From assembly GCA_024364735.1 (NCBI GenBank), contig JAGFNQ010005392.1:181419-245418 (forward strand): a stretch of DNA of 64,000 nt. Reading direction: 5' to 3'. Positions 54,689-64,000 of this stretch are shown one piece after another; the first letter of the stretch is position 1; each line of letters opens with the position of its first letter. The DNA is from Boesenbergia rotunda. Lineage: Eukaryota > Streptophyta > Magnoliopsida > Zingiberales > Zingiberaceae. The notes below the pieces were generated by a model that was given only the letters and a program-made list of their open reading frames with translations, did not search any database and was not told where the DNA came from. The position numbers and the translations under genes were made by a program.

Positions 54689-57126
54689 TGTAGCGACCCG
54701 CCTTCTCTACCTTAGACGGTCCGCTACTTTATCTACTTCTTGACTCTAATGCACGACTAAGAATGCGGAACTTCTTTTTTTTTCTTTTAAATCCATCTAG
54801 GGATGATATTCTAACTCTAATAGTCATGCATGATACAATGGCACGCTTCTTTTCATCTGTAGCACTTCTCTGCATTGGTACCAGTCGACTGCGATCTAAC
54901 CAGTCGACTGGTATCGGCCACAGAAAGTTTCTGGGCGCGGCACCAGTCGACTGGCCTCTTGGCAGTCGACTGATGCATCGAACAGAAGCTACTGTTCGAT
55001 AGGGCAGTCGACTGATACTGAACCAGTCGACTGGCACGCCTGAAAATCTGAAATTCAGATTCGAAACCTTGTCTCAATGGTCTACCAAACTTATAGTTTC
55101 AAGCCATACAAAGACACAACACCATTTCTATACTCTATACTAGTTTCCTAAACATTTTAGCCAATCCAAACAACTTCATAAACTTGAAATTAGGACTTTT
55201 GCGGAAGTAATTAAGCTATGAAGATCTATATGAACTTTAAACTAGAGTTTTGTACCAAACTTCACTCCTATGCATTCATAACACCAAAACACATGTTCTA
55301 AACATTTCTAAAGCATTATGGAATGTGTATGCAACTTTTCTAAGCATGTTTAAGCAATAAAACTTGATTCAAAGGGAAACTACCAATATCTTGGCATATG
55401 CGTCAATTAGCTCCATCAAGTATCAATATTCAAAACTACTCACACTCATACTCATCCAAGGCAATCATAAGGATATGTATGCTAAATAAAATGACATGGA
55501 ATCTTTACTCATGGTTTTATGACATGCAAAATATCTAAAACGCAAATACTTGGATCAATGCTATATGATCTAACTTAAACTAAGACTTTATAATAAATGC
55601 ACTATAAGTCCTTCATTCATCTTGTCCCAAGGACCTCTCCAAGGTCAGCCACCACACACACGTCACTCAGCACCGCCTTGTCGCCTTCCTTCAGAATTGC
55701 TTGCCTTTACCTTTACCTGCAGCAAGAGGAAATGCAACTAATAAGCAAAAAGCTTAGTAAGTACTATCTAGCTCACAAAAATCTCGAAATGTGCAAACAT
55801 GCTTTTTAAACAATGGGAAATCACATGAGATACTTTTATGCTTAAAAAGGAACACTAAAACATGTATAACTCAAGACATGCATACTCAAGCATTAATAAG
55901 TCTCAACTTACTTGTTCTTGGCTTAACTTGAAACTTTAGCAATTCTTTAACTTTAAATCTTTCTTTAACTTTTAGAAAACTTCTTTAAACTTTAGAAAAC
56001 TTTGCTAAAGCATATACTTGAAAATAATAACTCACTTGGATCCACTTAAGAAGTAAGTACCATCTTATGCGCGTTCCCTAAAAGGTTGGGGTAGCAAGCC
56101 ACCAATCCTAATAGAGCAGACCTTGGTCTGCCAGGGCCAAGACCTTGGAATTGGACACCTGGATTTCTTTAACGACGCCCTTGGACGCCGGGTACTGGCC
56201 TTAGAAAGTAAAATACTTACTTTTTCTTATTTTAAATGCCTTGGCATTTTAACGAGCACCTTGTGTGCTCAAATCCCTAAGTCTTGACTTTTGGAGATTT
56301 CTTAAGGCCTTAGCCTTTTCTTTTCTTATCTTCATCTTCTCTTTTCTTTTCTCATAGCTTTTTCTTGGACTCTAACCTCATATAGGGTACTTAATCAAAC
56401 TTATACAAGCATAGATTAAACTAGGATTACATGCAAAATCATAAACTAAAGGAAAATTGCATTTTTAACTTTCTAACGGGAAAAACTTATGGAAAACCGC
56501 CTCTTACTGCAGGTGAGCAGTACTTACATTGATTTCCTTGAACTTACAACCGAAATTGACGTCTAGGGCTCGGGAGAAACTTGAGATCTCGATGAACCGT
56601 TCGCGCCTACGCGTTCTTCTCGTCGAGACGAACGAAACTCTCCGTACCCTTTGGTTCTTCCTTGGCCGGCGCCCCCCTTAGGAGAGGAGAGGAGGTGGTG
56701 GTGTGGTTTCGCCCAAGAGAGGAGAAGAGAGGGGCGGCGTGCGTGGGTGTTGGGCGAGGAAGGGTTTTAGTTGAGAGAAAAATAAAAATTTCTCTCTTTA
56801 CTTATCTATTTATACTTAGGGTATTTAAGTCCAACTTATAACTTAACTTAATATCTCTCTATTTTCTTGCAGCACACCCCTGCTGGGGCGCCTGGTTAAC
56901 CCGACCAACCTAAGTCGTTGATCCCATGGGAGGTCTCAGGTTCAAAACTCGTCCAGGCAACTTTTTGCCGAAAACTCTATTTCTTTTAGTAAAAATACTA
57001 AACGGACTCGGAAAATTCCATAAAAATATTCTAAAAATTCCTAAAAATATCTAGAATATTTCTAAACCATTTTTAAATAGTTCTAAGGATTTTAAGAACT
57101 TAAAATGGAAATTTTGGGGTGTTATA
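54689..57126 (-). repeat. G2 3' LTR
   Basis: 2,438 bp, from tgtagcgaccc to ggggtgttata. The terminal ...tata, where tgttaca is expected, fits a G-to-A change on the element strand. Contains six CAGTCGACTG palindromes (54882-55033) and two gcggaa motifs (54769-54774, 55200-55206). Confidence 0.9.
54882..55033 (-). repeat. CAGTCGACTG palindrome array of G2 LTR
   Basis: Six perfect copies of the 10-bp palindrome, at 54882, 54901, 54944, 54963, 55005 and 55024, in about 150 bp. The partner LTR has four full copies at 62290-62420 with part of the array deleted. Confidence 0.92.
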
Positions 57127-57141
57127 ATCCCCCATACCTTA
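57127..57141 (-). other. Polypurine tract of G2
   Basis: Minus strand AAGGTATGGGGGAT next to the LTR end, matching the G1 tract. Confidence 0.85.
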
Positions 57142-57161
57142 TGGAAAGTTCGTCCTCGAAC

Positions 57162-60100
57162 TTAGAACAATTCTGGATATTTTTCTCTCATGCTGTCTTC
57201 ACGTTCCCAAGTAGCTTCCTCATGCTTTTGATTCTGCTAGATGACCTTCACTAGTGGCACTTCTTTATTTCTTAATCTTTTAACTGCTTTGTCCACTATC
57301 TGTGTTGGTCTGCTCTCATAGCTAAGATCTTCTTGGATCTGTACTGACTGAGGCTGAATCACTTGGCTAGGATCGTGAATGCACTTCTTTAGCATAGAGA
57401 CATGAAATGTACTGTGGATAGCTGACATATCCTCTGGTAAGTCCAACTCATATGCTACCTTACCAACCCTCTTTATGATCTTGTAGGGTCCTATGTAGTG
57501 AGGACTCAGCTTGCCCTTTTTGCCAAATCTCATCACTCCCTTCATAGGAGCGACCTTGAGGAATACTGAATCTCCAACTTGGAATTCCAATGGCCTACGG
57601 CGTGTGTCAGCATAACTTTTCTGTCTACTCTGGGCAGTCTCAATCCTCTGGCGGATCGTCTGGATAGCCTGAGTGGTCTCATCTATAAGCTCAGTCTGGC
57701 TGCTTAGTTCCGACTTCATCTCTTTCTTCTCACCAGCTTCTTGCCAACATATGGGTGATCTGCATTTCCTGCCATATAATGCTTCATAAGGTGCCATCTT
57801 GATAGTGGCCTGATAGCTATTGTTGTAGGCAAACTCAGCTAAGCACAGAAATTTGCACCAACTACCTTTAAAGTCCAACGCACAAGCCCTTAGCATGTCT
57901 TCTAAAATCTGATTTACTCTCTCTGTTTGTCCATCTGTCTGGGGATGGAAAGCTGTGCTGAACAGAAGTCTGGTGCCTAGGGCGTCCTGAACACACCTCC
58001 AAAAATGGGAGATGAACCGCCCATCTCTGTCAGAAACGATCGACTTCGGAACTCCGTGAAGCCTGATTACTTCTTTCACGTACAGCTGTGCTAACTGCTC
58101 TACCGAATGCGATAACTTGATGTCTAGGAAGTGGGCAGACTTGGTCAATCTATCCACTATCACCCATATTGCGTCGTGTCCATAGGTGGTCCTTGGGAGA
58201 CCTGTGATAAAATCCATGGATATCTCTTCCCACTTCCACTCTGGAATAGGAAGAGGCTGCAGAACTCCTCCTGATCTCTGGTGCTCTGCTTTGACTCTCT
58301 GGCAGGTCAAGCAGGTACTGATATATCTGGCCACGTCTCGCTTGAGTCCAGACCACCAGAATCATTGCTTTACATCTTGGTACATCTTGGTAGAACTAGG
58401 ATGCATAGAGTACGGGGTACTGTGGGCTTCTTCTAAAATATTCCTTCTTAGTTCCTCATCATTGGGGACGCAAAGGCGGTCTCCAAGATAGAGGATGCCA
58501 CTATCTGATACTCGAAACTCTGAATTTTCTTCCTCTTGGATCTCCTGCTTGATCTTCTGGATTTCTGGGTCTTGACTTTGCTTTCTTTGTATATCCACAA
58601 GCAGGGTTGACTCTAGAGTCAATGCAGAAAGTTGCCCAATTATTACCTCGACTCCAAAATCCTTTATTTCTTTCTGAAGTGGTAGGGACAGTGATGATAG
58701 GGACATCAGTGCTGCGCAGGATTTCCTGCTCAGTGCATCTACCACTTTATTAGCTTTACCTGGGTGGTAGAGGATTTCACAGTCATAATCTTTAACCAAC
58801 TCTAGCCACCTGCGCTGCCTCATATTCAGATCCTTCTGAGTGAAGAAGTACTTCAAACTCTGATGGTCTGTGAAGATTCTGCACTGCACTCCATACAGGT
58901 AGTGTCTCCAAAGCTTCAGTGCAAAAACCACAGCTGCTAGCTCAAGGTCGTGTGTAGGGTAATTCTTCTCATAGTCCTTGAGCTGTCTGGAGGCATATGT
59001 TATTACTTTACCGTCTTGCATGAGGACAGCTCCAAGGCCCATCTTGGATGCATCACTGTAGATGTCAAAGGCCTTGTCACTCTCTGGAACAGTCAGGATG
59101 GGAGCACTGGTCAATCTTTTCTTCAGTTCTAGGAAGCTGTGCTCGCATTTATCTGACCACTCATACTTCTGATTCTTTCTGGTCAGGGCTGTGAGTGGAG
59201 AGGCTATTCTGGAAAAGTCCTCCACAAATTTTCTGTAATATCCTGCCAGGCCTAAGAAGCTTCTGATTTCACTGGCATTCTTGGGTCTACACCAGTTGCT
59301 GACTGCTTCTATCTTGGCTGGATCAACTTGAATGCCTTCTTTGGATACAATGTGACCTAGGAAGGTCACCTGATCTAGCCAAAACTCACACTTTGAGAAT
59401 TTTGCATAGAGCTTCTCCTGCTGAAGGATCTGCAGCACTATCCTCAAGTGTGTAGCATGGTCCTCTGGAGTCTGTGAGTATATGAGAATATCATCAATAA
59501 ATACAATGACGAATTTATCGAGATATTCCCTGAAGATGTGGTTCATCAGCTCCATGAAGACTGCTGGAGCATTGGTTACTCCAAAAGGCATCACTACAAA
59601 TTCGTAGTGGCCGTATCTTGTCCTGAAGGCCGTCCTGGGGATGTCACTTTCTTTAACCTTTAGCTGATGATACCCAGAACGCAGGTCTATCTTCGAGAAC
59701 ACTGTAGCCCCTTTGAGTTGATCAAATAATCATCTATTCTAGGAAGGGGGTACTTGTTCTTGATGGTTACCTTGTTTAGAGCTCTGTAGTCTATGCACAG
59801 ACGCATAGACCCATCCTTCTTCTTGACGAAAAGTACAGGAGCTCCCCAGGGTGAATGACTCGGGCGGATGAAGCCCTTGTCTAGTAGCTCCTGGAGTTGC
59901 TCTTGTAATTCTTTCAGCTCTGCAGGAGACATACGATATTGGGCTTTTGAGACCGGACCGGTACCTGGCACCAGCTCAATCTTAAATTCCACCTCCCTGT
60001 GGGGCGGTAGTCCAGGTAGTTCTTCTGGAAACACTTCTGGATATTCGCAGACTACCCGTACATCCTCCTGCTTGAGTTCTTTCTTTGCTTCTGAGTCCAC

Positions 60101-61788
60101 TACGTGTGCAAGAAAACCAGCACACCCTTGCTCTAGCATCTGGTGGGCTGCCAAGGCTGAGAGGAATTTCTGAGTCTTCCTCTTTGGGGCTCCTTGAAAC
60201 TCGAATGGTGGTTCTCCTTCTGGGCTGAAAACCACCTTCCTTCTACGGCAGTCCACTGAAGCGCTGTACTTACTGAGGAAATCCATGCCCAGTATGATGT
60301 CGAAGTCTTGCATCGCAAGGACTATCAGATCGACATATAGCTCTCGGTCTGAAATCTTGATTGGCACAGCCCGGAGCCGCTGGGTGGATTCCATGATTTC
60401 CCCTGAAGGGAGAGTTGTCAGGAATCTGGACTCCCAACTCTCTGCAGGCACCTGTAACTTACTAGCAAAAGGTACTGATACGAAAGAATGGGTCGCCCCA
60501 GTGTCAAACAGTGTAGTAGCTAAATGCTGAAAAATAACTATTTGACCTGTTACGACCGTGGAGGCGCTGGCAGCTTCTTCCTTCATGAGGGAAAAGACTC
60601 TGGCATTGGTTGGAACTGGTGCTGCTTCCAACCCTCCCTGACTGATCTGAGGTCCCTCCAGTATAGTAGGCATGTAATGTAACTGAGGCTTGCCTCCATA
60701 CTGTACGGACTGCTGAGGAAGTACCTTAAACTTGTTTGGGCAGTCTCTGGATCTGTGTCCCTCTTGTCCACATGAGTAGCATCCAGTTACACCCAAAAGG
60801 CATGCTCCTGGATGGGTCCTCCCACACTTAGGACAAGGTGGATACCTAGCTTGCTTGTTCTTTGGGTTTCCTTTTTGGCTGCCAGGCCACTGCTTCCTTT
60901 TGTGGTTCTTGTTCTTCCAGTTCTGGTTATTTGGCTGAGGCTTCTGGCCTCCTGTTGTCTTGTTCTCAATCAGGACTGGCTTCTGCTGTGTTTGCTGTGC
61001 CTTGATGCTATTCAGATAGTGCTCTGAGATTAGAGCACTACTGACCAACTCCTCGCTGGTCTGGGGTCGGTGCGTCCCGCTGTTCACGTTGAGTGCTATT
61101 TCAGGGTTCAGCATGCGGAGCATCAGTCTGACTCGCTCCTTCTCTGTGCTGACTAGCTCTGGGCAGAGGCGAGCTAGTCTGTTGAACTTCGCGACTGCTT
61201 CTCCCACTGGTAGGTTACCTTGTCTGAACTCCATGAAGTCCTCGTAGTGCTTGTTGGTAACCCGCATGTGGAAGAACTCCTCATAGAACTCTTGCTCGAA
61301 ATCTGTCCAGCTCATCTGGTTGACTATCCTCTTACTCTTGACCGCTCCCACCACATACGAGCATCTCCAGTTAGGCAGAAGGAGGCACATTTGACCTTCT
61401 CGACTTCTGGCCAGTCAAGAAGCTCCATTGTGCTCTCTAAAGTCTTGAACCAAGCCTGGGCATCCCAGGGCTCAGTCGTGCCTGAGAAGCTTTCGGGTTT
61501 CAGCCTCTGCCACTGGACGAGGTATGCTTCTTGTCTTCGGTTCACGGCAGGGGTCTCCTGTGTGACTGGTGGAACTTCAGCCACCACTGGAGTTTCCACT
61601 CCTGCTGTGGGTGGTGTAGGGGGCCTGGGTGCTGATTTGCCATCAGTGTGGCGATGGTCTTCTGTTGTTCTGAATCTGAGCTTGCATTTGAGCAATGACT
61701 GCCATCAGGTTTGGCTGTTCTGTGCAGGCTCATTGTTATCTGAACTGGGTTCGTTCCTTGCATTAGGAGCTCGGCCTCTTCTTGCCAT
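57162..61788 (-). pseudogene. gag-pol: G2 gag-pol polyprotein with chromodomain
   Basis: Start ATG at 61788 (MARRGRAPNARNEP). Gag: LKPESFSGTTEPWDAQAW and DARMWWER, then MSWTDFEQEFYEEFF; zinc knuckle CYSCGQEGHRSRDC (about 60783-60740). Protease DTGATHSF (about 60510) and LGMDFLSKY. RT: CIDYRALNKVTIKNKYPLPR, then SKIDLRSGYHQL, active-site FIDDIL (about 59485-59505). RNase H: YSDASKMGLGAVL. Integrase: zinc-site region near 58400, LTCQRVKAEHQ, MDFITGLP, SDRDGRF, TAFHPQTDGQTERVN, GPYKIIKRVG; chromodomain to TAA 57162-57164. Lesions: shift near 61720, one G lost at about 61350, one T lost at about 59722, TGA at about 58361, TAG for a chromodomain Trp at about 57237. Most shifts are 1-bp losses in homopolymers. 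Confidence 0.92.
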
Positions 61789-62070
61789 CTAATAATGCAT
61801 AAGGGAACAAAAATCACTATACCTCTCTAGGTATAAACTTGTCTTCTTACTTAGTAACCTAATATCCATTCTAGGGATTAACATGATTCCGTGATACTAA
61901 GGTATTAAACATGCTTCCTTGTTCTATGCACATATGAGTAAGTACTTAAGCATTTCTCTATACTGCAATTAAGTAAAGGAGCAATAGAAAAACTGAAACT
62001 TAAAGCTTTCTTACTTGAAGACGGCAAGGTTGATGCTGATGTGTGTGTGATGCTGGAGAATGAGAACTGC
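61789..62070 (-). other. G2 leader between PBS and gag
   Basis: About 280 bp without an ORF. No further signal recognised. Confidence 0.6.
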
Positions 62071-62080
62071 TCTGATACCA
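62069..62080 (-). other. Primer-binding site of G2
   Basis: Minus strand TGGTATCAGAGC, immediately before the LTR end at 62083. Confidence 0.93.
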
Positions 62081-62082
62081 AC

Positions 62083-64000
62083 TGTAGCGACCCGCCTTCT
62101 CTACCTTAGACGGTCCGCTACTTTATCTACTTCTTGACTCTAATGCACGACTAAGAATGCGGAACTTCTTTTTTTTTTCTTTTAAATCCATCTAGGGATG
62201 ATATTCTAACTCTAATAGTCATGCATGATACAATGCACGCTTCTTTTCATCTGTAGCACTTCTCTGCATGGTACCTCGACTGATCTAACCAGTCGACTGG
62301 TATCGGCCACAGAAAGTTTCTGGGCGCGGCCAGTCGACTGGCCTCTTGGCAGTCGACTGATGCATCGAACAGAAGCTACTGTTCGATAGGGCAGTCGACT
62401 GATACTGAACCAGTCGACTGGCACGCCTGAAAATCTGAAATTCAGATTCGAAACCTTGTCTCAATGTCCACCAAAACTTATAGTTTCAAGCCATACAAAG
62501 CACAACACCATTTCTATACTCTATACTAGTTTCCTAAACATTTTAGCCAATCCAAACAACTTCATAAACTTGAAATTAGGACTTTTGCGGAAGTAATTAA
62601 GCTATGAAATCTATATGAACTTTAAACTAGAGTTTTGTACCAAACTTCATCCTATGCATTCATAACACCAAAACACATGTTCTAAACATTTCTAAGCATT
62701 GTGGAATGTGTATGCAACTTTTCTAAGCATGTTTAAGCAATAAAAACTTGATTCAAAGGGAAACTACCAATATCTTGGCACATGCATCAATTAGCTCCAT
62801 CAAGTATCAATATTCAAAACTACTCACACTCATACTCATCCAAGCAATCATAAGGATATGTATGCTAAATAAAATGACATGGAATCTTTACTCATGGTTT
62901 TATGACATGCAAAATATCTAAAACGCAAATACTTGGATAATGCTATATGATCTAACTTAACTAAGACTTATAATAAATGCACTAAAGTCCTTCATTCATC
63001 TTGTCCCAAGGACCTCTCCAAGGTCAGCCACCACACACACGTCACTCAGCACCGCCTTGTCGCCTTCCTTCAGAATTGCTTGCCTTTACCTTTACCTGCA
63101 GCAAGAGGAAATGCAACTAATAAGCAAAAAGCTTAGTAAGTACTATCTAGCTCACAAAAATCTCGAAATGTGCAAACATGCTTTTTAAACAATGGGAAAT
63201 CACATGAGATACTTTTATGCTTAAAAGGAACACTAAAACATGTATAACTCAAGACATGCATACTCAAGCATAATAAGTCTTAACTTACTTGTTCTTGGCT
63301 TAACTTGAAACTTTAGCAATTCTTTAACTTTAAATCTTTCTTTAACTTTTAGAAAACTTCTTTAAACTTTAGAAAACTTTGCTAAAGCATATACTTGAAA
63401 ATAATAACTCACTTGGATCACTTAAGACGTAAGTACCATCTTATGCGCGTTCCCTAAAAGGTTGGGGTAGCGAGCCACCAATCCTAATAGAGCAGACCTT
63501 GGTCTACCAGGGCCAAGACCTTGGAATTGGACACCTGATTTCTTTAACGACGCCCTTGACACCGGGTACTGGCCTTAGAAATAAAATACTTACTTTTTCT
63601 TTTCTTAAATGCCTTGGCATTTTAACGAGACCTTGTTGTGCCAAATCCCTAGTCTTGACTTTTGGAGATTTTCTTAAGGCCTTGGCCTTTTCTTTTCTTA
63701 TCTTTATCTTCTCTTTTCTTTTCTCATACTTTTCTTAGACCTAACCTCATATAGGGTACTTAATCAAACTTATACAAGCATGGATAACTAGGATTACATG
63801 CAAATCATAAACTAAGGAAAATTGCATTTTTAACTTTCTAACGGAAAAACTTGCGGAAAACCCCTCTTACTGCAGGTGAGCAGTACTTACATTGATTTTC
63901 CTTGGACTTACAACCGAAATTGACGTCTAGGGCTCGGGAGAAACTTGAGATCTCGATGAACCGTTCGCGGCCTACGCGTTCTTCTCGTCGAGACGAACGA
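62083..64000 (-). repeat. G2 5' LTR, incomplete at window end
   Basis: Partner of 54689-57126; the window ends before the LTR does. Relative to the partner it shows many 1-bp deletions, a shortened palindrome array and few substitutions. See findings for the possibility of residual sequencing error. Confidence 0.9.

Larger units (their letters stand above)
54689..64000 (-). mobile_element. Gypsy chromovirus G2 (Tekay/Del-like), partial at window edge
   Basis: Minus-strand element: 3' LTR 54689-57126, PPT, gag-pol 57162-61788, leader, PBS, 5' LTR from 62083 beyond the window. Order of domains is gag, protease, RT, RNase H, integrase, chromodomain, as in Ty3/gypsy. LTRs start tgtagcgaccc in plus coordinates. 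Left flank agtca (54684-54688) is the candidate TSD; the other copy is outside the window. Confidence 0.92.

Noticed and set aside
55597..55809. 70-codon ORF within the G2 3' LTR
   Set aside because: Frame not preserved in the partner LTR and no recognisable domain.

Overview
The window is nuclear DNA of a flowering plant, and it is built almost entirely from LTR retrotransposons. I see no host gene, tRNA or rRNA. The evidence is Ty1/copia gag-pol and Ty3/gypsy chromovirus gag-pol remnants, primer-binding sites complementary to plant initiator tRNA-Met, TG...CA long terminal repeats, 5-bp target-site duplications (TSDs), and an accessory ORF resembling the 'putative plant transposon protein' family. 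The species cannot be told from the sequence. A large-genome monocot is a guess.

Layout. (1) 27-4205: an LTR of a GGGCGCCC-rich copia family (A type), split by a 2.86-kb TG...CA insertion (1131-3986, TSD ctagg) and abutting a truncated copia pol. (2) 4206-12294: minus-strand copia element e1 (gag 6329-8044, pol 4206-6328). Its 5' LTR is split by a complete solo LTR of the same family in the opposite orientation (8653-10823, TSD gcttt), giving a large inverted repeat. (3) 12295-13654: another A-type LTR, truncated, fused to e1 by a microhomology junction. (4) 13655-41285: a minus-strand 'outer' copia element with gag (38.2-39.8 kb), an accessory ORF, PBS and LTR (40028-41285), but no pol. It is split by two younger insertions with exact TSDs: copia e2 (14792-27267, TSD gcatg), which cuts the accessory ORF, and a pol-depleted gypsy element G1 (28116-37207, TSD gttca). 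(5) 41286-46169: unidentified low-coding DNA, then a pile of LTR relics in both orientations. (6) 46170-50361: plus-strand copia C3 with LTR, PBS, gag and the start of pol, cut off by an LTR fragment. (7) 50362-54688: further LTR pieces, one carrying a 416-bp insertion flanked by a 9-bp direct repeat, and the start of another minus-strand copia interior. (8) 54689-64000: minus-strand gypsy chromovirus G2, with complete 3' LTR and gag-pol and a 5' LTR running off the edge.

Common themes. Both SIRE-like copia families that retain their 3' portion (e2 and outer) carry an accessory ORF where SIRE-type elements have an env-like gene. In both, the DNA upstream of that ORF repeats the palindromic array typical of that family's own LTR, which suggests a separate LTR-like promoter. 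The LTRs of the GGGCGCCC copia family, the GATCGGTC copia family and gypsy G2 each hold an array of a family-specific short palindrome. Coding decay is general (nonsense codons, 1-bp frameshifts); the e2 accessory ORF is the only long ORF of e2 still open. The last 1.9 kb differs from its partner LTR mostly by 1-bp deletions and may contain assembly error.
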